Both the position numbers and the translations under genes were made by a program. From positions 1-9,334 of the forward strand of contig JAEYYL010000034.1 of the NCBI GenBank assembly GCA_023430825.1: a stretch of DNA of 9,334 nt, written 5' to 3'. Positions 1-5,500 of the stretch are shown here, piece after piece (the first letter of the stretch is position 1; each line of letters starts with the position of its first letter). The stretch comes from Verrucomicrobiota bacterium. Lineage in GTDB: Bacteria > Verrucomicrobiota > Verrucomicrobiia > Opitutales > Opitutaceae. A model generated the notes under the pieces. It did not search any database. It saw nothing but the letters and a program-made list of their open reading frames with translations, and was not told the DNA's origin.

Positions 1-102
1 TTCCGCGGCGCCCTGCCCCAGGAACAGCTCACGCCGATAGTTCCCGCGATTGATCACGTGGTAACATCCCCCCGCGAACTCCACCCTCAACGGTCGTGCC
101 AT
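1..102 (-). CDS. REP-associated tyrosine transposase (Y1/IS200-like, RAYT), N-terminal fragment cut by window edge
   Basis: Reading from ATG at 102-100 to the window edge gives 34 codons with no stop, beginning MARPLRVEFAGGCYHVINRG. This is the characteristic N-terminus of the Y1 transposase / RAYT family (MARxLRxEF-PG-xYHVxxRGNxR), whose first beta strand carries YHV..RG. The family makes single-strand cuts at REP-like palindromes using a HUH motif and a catalytic tyrosine; both would lie beyond the edge, so activity cannot be judged. The start is chosen because family proteins begin at this Met. A GGAG sits directly against the ATG (106-103), too close to be a normal ribosome site, and an AAGG lies further upstream. 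About 50 bases separate it from the transposase remnant at 156. The identification is firm for so short a piece, but whether the gene is complete is unknown. Confidence 0.8.
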   Translation of the reverse strand, partial: MARPLRVEFAGGCYHVINRGNYRRELFLGQGAAE

Positions 103-151
103 CTCCGTCTGATGCCTTTCAGGGATGAAACTCTCAAGAGTCAAGACATGA

Positions 152-183
152 CGTTTTATCGTTCTGCCGTTTTATCGTTCTGC
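152..183. repeat. 16-bp perfect tandem duplication
   Basis: CGTTTTATCGTTCTGC occurs at 152-167 and again, head to tail and identical, at 168-183. On the minus strand the unit is GCAGAACGATAAAACG. The copies lie at the truncation point of the transposase remnant: its last codons read through the copy at 168-183 and stop (TAA, 158-156) in the copy at 152-167. Because 16 is not a multiple of 3, the second copy is read in a shifted frame. Possible origins are slippage, a deletion scar, or a target duplication left after element loss. Confidence 0.9.
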
Positions 184-395
184 GCGCACAGCTGCCGGTT
201 CGAGCGCACCGTATAAAGCGCCTGCAGGACCTTGCCCTTCAGCAAGGTCTCCGGCGGGACCGACGGCGCGCCGTCACGGGCGTAGATCTCGTCAAAGTGC
301 GGACTCATTGCCGTCAGCACCTCGTCACACATCCGCTTGATCGTGCGGATCGGATGATCCGCCGCGATCAGCGTCTCGACGTTGATCAAACTCAC
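156..395 (-). pseudogene. IS5/IS1182-type transposase, 5' fragment (DUF772 N-terminal domain only)
   Basis: The 79-residue reading frame starts at GTG (395-393). Residues 1-70 match the N-terminal DUF772-type domain of IS5-superfamily transposases: AADHPIR at 11-17, a helix ending in DEVL, GAPSVPPETLLK at 42-53, then ALYTVRSNRQL at 59-69. In intact relatives this is followed by a DYNLLFRWF-like stretch and a DDE catalytic domain of several hundred residues. Here the homology ends at about residue 72 and the frame closes in the 16-bp tandem repeat. All catalytic residues are missing, so it cannot transpose. The GTG start is supported by GAGGG at 407-403 and by an in-frame stop at 437-435. Homology may extend a few residues upstream (GGF before the start), suggesting the original start has decayed. 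A probable element end lies 68-88 bases upstream. Confidence 0.8.
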
Positions 396-402
396 AAAGC
401 CG

Positions 403-407
403 CCCTC
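403..407 (-). promoter_or_regulatory. Ribosome binding site deciding the GTG start of the transposase remnant
   Basis: GAGGG on the minus strand lies 7 bases before GTG at 395-393. There is no ATG, GTG or TTG between this site and the in-frame stop at 437-435, so it fixes the start. Confidence 0.45.
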
Positions 408-462
408 GGAGGTCCGTTTCCACGAATTGTATCCTTATATCGGATACCACTTCCCACCTCAA

Positions 463-483
463 GAGTTTTTCAGCAGCCTGCTA
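463..483 (-). mobile_element. Probable terminal inverted repeat of the IS5/IS1182-like element
   Basis: The minus strand reads TAGCAGGCTGCTGAAAAACT (then C) 68-88 bases upstream of the transposase start. A GGCTG(C/T)TGAAAAA core is a recurring terminal sequence of IS1182/IS5-type elements, and the spacing to the GTG fits a leader before the transposase gene. It contains a small palindrome (AGCAG-C-CTGCT, 472-482). I found no inverted partner on the far side, consistent with loss of the right end. The exact tip and the family are inferred from memory of such elements. Confidence 0.45.
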
Positions 484-510
484 ATCTCAACCCGTGACCA
501 CCGCATCCCA

Positions 511-556
511 AGTGTTACCCATGTCTCCGGTCTGAGTGTTACCCTTGTCTTCGGTC
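511..556. repeat. Two 22-bp direct repeats, candidate solo insertion-sequence end
   Basis: The 22-base units at 511-532 and 535-556 match at 20 of 22 positions with a 24-base period; each begins AGTGTTACCC and ends CGGTC. On the minus strand each carries GGGTAACACT preceded by a GAGACA or AAGACA block. Repeated short motifs at one end of an element are typical of transposase-binding sites, and similar GACA-GGGTAACACT strings accompany transposases in other genomes as far as I recall. No matching transposase is present here, so this would be a leftover end. They begin 28 bases after the stop of the 585-1682 gene. A regulator binding pair is the alternative. Confidence 0.4.
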
Positions 557-584
557 CAAACAGTCTCTCCTCTCCCCCTTCGGG

Positions 585-1682
585 TTACAGCGACGGCTTC
601 ATCGCTTTGGCGGGATCAAATTCAAGGTTCCGGCTTCTGTTCGGGTTCAGCCATATTTTCACGGCAACCAAAGCTTGGTTGTCTCCTTCTTTTCGGTCGA
701 TGTTGGGCCTAATCTCCAAGTTCAGCCGGCCGTAGTTCTTTCCGTATCGACTGGTGAGATAGAAGGTGTCGGCAACTCCCTCGCGCCACGTCCATGTTAT
801 GCGCCCCTCTTGTGCGGCTCTGATGCTTTGCGCCTCCTGCGCATATTCCACATGCGGCTCATAGCCAACGGCCGGGGCTTGGTTATAGTAGTCGGTCTCT
901 CCCACGCGGATCAAGCCGCCGCCTTCAACATCTATCGATATTTTCCAAGCAAAGCCGCGTTCCCCGTATGGCATGCTCAAGGGGCTGCGCGACACGTTTA
1001 CGGTTAGGTCCGCCTGCGATTGCCCCATTTTCGCTTTCAGTAAATCGATTTTCACGGGACCGGCGTTCACGGGGAAACGCCATTCCCGTTCGTAGTGGAT
1101 AAGTGCTTCAGCGCCTCCCTTTTTCCAGAGCACGAAAACCACCGGGTTATCGGGGTCCGGGATATGGCGCTTATGGTCCGCCTCAAAGTAGCTGTAGGAA
1201 AAGGAGCTGTTACGGCGGCGGTATTCGTAGCCTCCCTTGCTAATGCCGATTCCGAGGTCCTGTCCCTTGAAGCCGCGAAACTGGAAGTAGCCTTGCACAT
1301 CGGTCGTGGTCTGCCTGCGCATCTGACCGCCTCGGATCCCGGTGTTGACGAGGACCACACCTTCGACGTCCGCAGCGGGCACCGGCTCGCCGAACTGATC
1401 CACCGCCCGGCCGTAGAACACGATTTCGTTGTGGTTGAGCGTCTCGAAGGTTCGCCGGAGCTCCGGGCTGGGGTCTTGCGTCGGAGGCGGTGGCGGCGTA
1501 AGCGGAGACGAATTGGTCGTGGCTGCCGCAGTTCCTTCGTGAACATCGGGCTGCGCCGATTGGGCCAGCGCGGGTTTTTCCGTCGCGGGATCAGGGCGGC
1601 GCACGCCCCACAACCAGAACAAGAGCAAAGCTCCCCCCAAGACTACGAAGACGATAACGGCAGAGCGTCGCGCCTTGCTCAT
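585..1682 (-). CDS. Membrane-anchored carboxypeptidase-regulatory-like domain protein
   Basis: This 365-residue protein starts at ATG 1682-1680 and looks complete. Residues 1-6 are basic (MSKARR), 7-26 form one hydrophobic segment, and RR follows. This is an uncleaved anchor or signal, so the rest should face the periplasm. Residues 29-75 are a low-complexity linker with five consecutive prolines at 63-67. Residues 87-152 fit a carboxypeptidase-regulatory-like beta sandwich: FYGRAVDQFGEPVPAADV, a TTTDVQGYFQFRG turn, then a GIGISKGGY strand. Residues 178-365 (PDNPVVFVLWK ... SRNLEFDP) form a conserved C-terminal region I associate with Verrucomicrobiota proteins, function unknown. No catalytic motif is visible; a structural or binding role is inferred. 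Its start overlaps the hydrolase stop as ATGA, implying coupled translation; a G-run lies upstream (GGGGGTG). GC is about 57% in lines counted by hand. Confidence 0.8.
   Translation of the reverse strand: MSKARRSAVIVFVVLGGALLLFWLWGVRRPDPATEKPALAQSAQPDVHEGTAAATTNSSPLTPPPPPTQDPSPELRRTFETLNHNEIVFYGRAVDQFGEPVPAADVEGVVLVNTGIRGGQMRRQTTTDVQGYFQFRGFKGQDLGIGISKGGYEYRRRNSSFSYSYFEADHKRHIPDPDNPVVFVLWKKGGAEALIHYEREWRFPVNAGPVKIDLLKAKMGQSQADLTVNVSRSPLSMPYGERGFAWKISIDVEGGGLIRVGETDYYNQAPAVGYEPHVEYAQEAQSIRAAQEGRITWTWREGVADTFYLTSRYGKNYGRLNLEIRPNIDRKEGDNQALVAVKIWLNPNRSRNLEFDPAKAMKPSL
1679..1682 (-). promoter_or_regulatory. ATGA stop-start overlap (translational coupling)
   Basis: The hydrolase frame ends ...GTG CTG CCA TGA and the next gene begins ATG AGC AAG, sharing ATGA. 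Such overlaps normally mean the downstream gene is translated by ribosomes terminating on the upstream one. It therefore decides the start of the 365-residue gene and ties the two genes into one operon. Confidence 0.8.
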
Positions 1683-2479
1683 GGCAGCACCCCCGTGGTA
1701 ATATCGAATGCCTGTCGCCCCAGCAGGGTCTTCCAGTAGTCTTTTTGTTTCGGCATATTGGAACGGAACTGACCGCTGTGCCAGATGTGGGCCTTGTGGT
1801 CGCCGCTGTCGTCGGGCCAGATCGATCGAACGGGGAACGAACGAGTAACCCCCTGCGACAGGTTTGTGGCGCCTAAGGCCTTCACGTAGGACTCGGCGGC
1901 GAAGGCCATGATCTCATAGCGGTCTAGTGGATCCTCGCGGTTGCCGCGACGCAGATCTGTTACGCCTCCCCACCCTGTTTTTCTGAAGGCATCATCGAAC
2001 ACGCGAAGGTCTCCGGCGTAACTGTATATCCATTCATGGAGGCCCGGATCCGGCCAGTCTGGCTTGGTGATCTGATTGAACTGCCAGATGGGAGCGGCGA
2101 GCGCCCAATCGTTCTCGTTGAAGAAGTTGACCAGTGTGCCCACTACCTTTGAGGACGACGCGCTTCCGTTCAGCAGGTAGGCTAGCCAGTTCCGATACAC
2201 GTTGGGCGTGTCCGGTCCGTAGTTTCTGGGGCCAGGGTTGATTCCCAAAAGCTCAAATTTCGGATGATCATATGTCCATTGCACCGAGCCAGACGAATCG
2301 ATCTCCGTGGAAAGGGTGCCGTCATAAAGATGAGCCGAGAGGGCCGCTTGGCTCGCGACATATACGTTTACAATCTGACCGCTTCCCGAATCGCTTTGCA
2401 AGCGCAGGGCTTCGCTCATCGCAATCCCGCCCATGCTGTGGGAGAAGACGTAAAGCTGACCGTTATAGTTGCCATTCAA
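1679..2479 (-). CDS. Alpha/beta-hydrolase (lipase/esterase-like), N-terminally truncated
   Basis: The 266 residues from TTG at 2479-2477 carry the C-terminal two-thirds of an alpha/beta-hydrolase found in large Verrucomicrobiota and Planctomycetota proteins. Visible are the nucleophile elbow VFSHSMGG (Ser15), VYVASQAALSAHLYD at 39-53, TPNVYRNWL at 91-99, VNFFNENDWALA at 117-128 (D124 candidate acid), RYEIMAFAAES at 187-197 and HIWHSGQF at 231-238 (H234 candidate base). The substrate is unknown. The TTG is only the first formal start: conserved-looking sequence continues upstream in frame to about 2578 with no start codon, and the preceding region, which in relatives supplies the HGWN-like oxyanion segment, is missing. 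It was probably the C-terminal domain of a larger protein or the 3' part of a separate gene. It overlaps the next gene as ATGA. GC is about 53% in lines counted by hand. It may well be a pseudogene. Confidence 0.7.
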   Translation of the reverse strand: MNGNYNGQLYVFSHSMGGIAMSEALRLQSDSGSGQIVNVYVASQAALSAHLYDGTLSTEIDSSGSVQWTYDHPKFELLGINPGPRNYGPDTPNVYRNWLAYLLNGSASSSKVVGTLVNFFNENDWALAAPIWQFNQITKPDWPDPGLHEWIYSYAGDLRVFDDAFRKTGWGGVTDLRRGNREDPLDRYEIMAFAAESYVKALGATNLSQGVTRSFPVRSIWPDDSGDHKAHIWHSGQFRSNMPKQKDYWKTLLGRQAFDITTGVLP

Positions 2480-2578
2480 CGTCTCTAGTAGCTCGCGCAG
2501 GGGCGCACCACTGCGCCATGCGCTCCATTCGCCGCGGTCGAAGTTGGTGCCGTCTGTAATGCCTTCCCACAGTCGAAA
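2480..2578 (-). pseudogene. Headless upstream part of the hydrolase, in frame but without a start codon
   Basis: In the hydrolase frame the reading upstream of TTG 2479 begins FRLWEGITDGTNFDRGEW and continues to WRSGAPLRELLETL, directly joining NGNYNGQLYVFSHSMGG. A block with (N)FDxxEWxAWRSGxxLxxLLxxLN before the nucleophile elbow is what I expect in this hydrolase group, so this is real former coding sequence. The frame stays open back to a TGA at 2626-2624, but no ATG, GTG or TTG occurs there. The same bases are also read in the +1-shifted frame as the C-terminal tail of the Ig-array protein. Confidence 0.6.
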
Positions 2579-5500
2579 ACCAACGTGCCCGGCAGCGGCA
2601 GATCGAGTTCGACCACCGGCGGTTCATCCTCGGCCACGTTCACGACGCTCACTTTCTCCGTCGTCTGTCCGGCCGTGTCCTTGGCCACGGCCTTGAACGT
2701 CATCGTCGTGCCCGCGCGGCCGAGCGGCATTTGGAACGGCTGGTTGAACGGCAGCACGTGGTCGCGCCCCACCGACTTTCCATCGACGAAGAACTCCACG
2801 CTGACCACATCGACATCGTCGTCCGCCCCGGCCGCGAGCAGCAGCAGGCTGCCGTCGACGATCGTCGACTGATGGACCGGCGTGAACGACGAGATGACCG
2901 GCGCGAGGTCGCGCACGGCTTCGATGGTCAGGCTGGCCGGCGCCGACGCATTTCCCGCGGCGTCGTAGGCTGTGGCGGTGAAATTAAACCGACGTTCCGC
3001 CGGACTCGCCGCGTCGGCGGCGCCCACCGGCAAACGATAGAGAAATTCATAAGGCGCCGCGAGGTCGACAACGTGCGGTGTGGCGCCGCCGTTCACATGG
3101 AAAACCACGGAGGACACCGAGACATTGTCCTGCGCCGTCGCGCGCACGCGGAACACGCTGCCGGCGATAATGCCCGAGTTATCCGCGGGCTCTTGAAACA
3201 CCACCGTCGGCGCCGTGCCATCCGGCACGACATTGACGCGGATCTGGTCGGCGAAGGTCGACCGTCCCGCCGTATCCGTGGCGGAAGCACCCAAAATGAT
3301 CGCGTTGCCCAACCGTCCGAACGGAACATCCCACGACATCTCGAACGGCGCCGCGGTATCGATCCGCACCGGCTCGCCATCGACGTAGAAGGTGACCGAT
3401 CGCACCGCGATGTCGTCGCCCGCCGCCGCCTGGATCAGGAGGTTTCGGCCCTCCATCACATCCTGTCCGTTGACCGGATTGGAAATGGAAATGCTCGGCG
3501 GGAAATCCTCCCGCGTGTTCACCCGGATCGTCGGCGCGGTCGAACGGTTGCCAAAGGAGTCGAGCGCGCTCGCCGAGATCGTGACCTCGCCCCCGCTGTT
3601 CGCCGGAATGCGATAGCCATACGCGAACGGCGGCGCGTTGGCCGTGTAGATCGTCTGCCCCGTCGCGTCGTTGACGATGAAGTCCACGCTGTCGACCGAC
3701 ACGTCGTCGGCGACCTGCGCGGTGATTCCCATCGCGATGCCCTCCGGAAAATACGCGCCGGGGCGCGGGGTGACGATGTCGATGATCGGCGCGTTGTCGG
3801 GGATGATGTCGTAGGACGAAACGCTCTGCGTGACGTTGCCGTTCGAGTCCGTGACGCGAATCCCGTAGTAAAGCGTCTTCCGCGTGCCGCCCGTGAACTG
3901 GTTGAATGGCACGCGCAGAATGCCCGTCAGCCCCAGATCCGACAACAGCGGCAGCCGGAACTGGATCTGGAACGGCGGAATATCCACGAGGTTCAGCGAG
4001 CCGACAAAGTAGTCGTTCCGCGGAAACCGATCGTTGCTGTAGATCAGCCGCGCGCCCGCCGTGTCGAAACTGCCGCTCGCGGGATCGCCCGGTGTGACAT
4101 TATTCCAGACCTCCACTTTCTGCACGTAGCTGTCATCCGCAGCCGATGCCCGCACCGTCAGCAGCGTTCCCTCCACAAAATCGCTGCTCTCCGCTGGAGT
4201 GATTAAGAGGACGTTGGGCCGCACCGTATCCGGCACCACCTGGACGAGGCGGAAATCGTTATAGACGTTGCCGAGCACGTCCTTCACCCGCACGCCGAGT
4301 TTCACCGGCACATTACCCTGAAGCACGCCCGCCGGAATGCTCAGGTCGCTCTGAAAGAGGCGCAGGCGGACATCGATATCCGCCAGGCCTTGATACCGTG
4401 CGGGCAGCGCTGCGATGCCCAGAGCCACTTGATCGTCCAGCGGCGCGAGCGACCCGTCGGAACTGCTGCCGACAAAAGCCCGGCTGCCCTCGCCCGCGGT
4501 TTTCACCGCGTAAACCTGATCGTTGATCAAAAACGTGATCGATTCGACCGACATGTTGTCGATCGCGAGCGCGCGCAACCGGACCACCAGCCGCCCCGCC
4601 GTGAGCGTTTGACCGACCGCCGGTGAAATCAATTGTCCGAACGGCGCGGGGTCGTTGACCACGCGCAGCACGAGGAACGACTCGCTGGTCTGGCCGATCG
4701 AGTCGGTGGCGCGAGCGACGACCGTGACGTCCGTCCCCACTTTGCCGAACGGCACGTGCCACGTGAAACGATTTCCAACGCGCTCCGTCACCTCGACGCC
4801 GTCCACCGTGAGTCGCGTGGCGCCGAGCGCGAGATCGTCGGTAAACTCGGCGTCGATCGTCACCGGCGTCCCCTCCAGCACTTCGATCCCCGCCAGCGCG
4901 TTGTAAGCGTCGACCGTCGTGGTGCCAGACCAGCGATTTTCGACCGACTCGAGCAAGGCTTGCGGCGACCGGTCGTCGCGCACCATGAGATTGAGCATAT
5001 CCGAACGCGTCACGTTGCCACGCGCGTCCGTCGCCTCCGCCTGGATCGCCCAAATCTGTCCGCCGGCTTGTGGCGGCACCGCAAGCGTCAGCGGCGTGAC
5101 GGCGGTTGGCGGGTTGCCCGTGAAATTGAACGTCCGTAACGACTGTCCATTTAAAAGGACGACCAGTTTTGCCACACCCGCCGGATCGGCCGTGGTGATT
5201 TCAAAATCCAGACTGCCGCCCTCGACAACCCCGTCGCCCGATTGACGGTTGAACGAAACCCACGGTCCGCCATCGTCCATGCGCCATTCGATTTGCGACG
5301 CCGTCGAGAACACCGAGCGCGGCGTGGCCGGCGCCAACGCGACTTCGCGGCCCTCTGCGACGAGGTATTTCGTTCGCGGCAAACCCTCCATCGGCACGAT
5401 CGCCTCGCCAAAATCGAAACGTTTCTCCGCGCCCGCGTCCGCCGGCGTGACCGGCCGCGTGATCGAGTCGACCTCGACCGACAATGTATCCGTGACGCGA

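Larger units (their letters stand above)
396..584. other. Gene-free spacer made of insertion-sequence remnants
   Basis: Between the transposase remnant and the 365-residue gene there is no credible coding region on either strand. It holds the probable element end (463-483), the 22-bp direct-repeat pair (511-556) and the transposase ribosome site. No strong terminator is visible after the stop at 585: the only hairpin (CCCGAAGGG, 3-bp stem) is too weak. Confidence 0.6.

Noticed and set aside
116..144. Candidate promoter for the Y1 transposase (TTGACT at 144-139)
   Set aside because: The matching -10 position reads TGAAAG or nearby unsuitable hexamers; one box alone is not enough.
133..466. 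CTCAAGAGT shared at 133-141 and 458-466 as paired ends of the IS
   Set aside because: Only 9 bases, in direct rather than inverted orientation, with no extension on either side; likely chance.
575..592. Terminator hairpin after the stop at 585
   Set aside because: Stem of only 3 bp (CCC-GAA-GGG) and no T run on the transcribed strand.
297..735. Plus-strand open frames at 297-497 and 382-735
   Set aside because: They run across IS remnants and into the 3' end of the opposite-strand gene, with no recognisable motif or ribosome site.
1095..1739. Plus-strand 214-codon frame over the 365-residue gene, and the minus-strand 159-codon frame at 1067-1546
   Set aside because: Both overlap a well-supported anchored protein and have shadow composition (Arg/Ser-rich); no start-site support.
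2560..2590. Programmed -1 frameshift joining the Ig and hydrolase frames at a T run (GGTTTTC)
   Set aside because: The heptamer does not fit X XXY YYZ, and a shift would still leave a truncated Ig unit and a hydrolase lacking its N-terminal third.
2731..4206. A 491-codon open frame on the plus strand, and similar long frames at 5242-6294 and 7828-8799
   Set aside because: They lie antisense to the Ig array, are rich in Arg, His and Asp as expected from the complement of GC-rich coding sequence, and show no domain pattern.
4313..5053. Minus-strand frames of about 95-246 codons inside the Ig gene (also 7913-8563 and 8636-9163)
   Set aside because: Out-of-frame shadows of the Ig array: Arg/Gly-rich, without recognisable motifs, while the overlapping frame has clear repeats.
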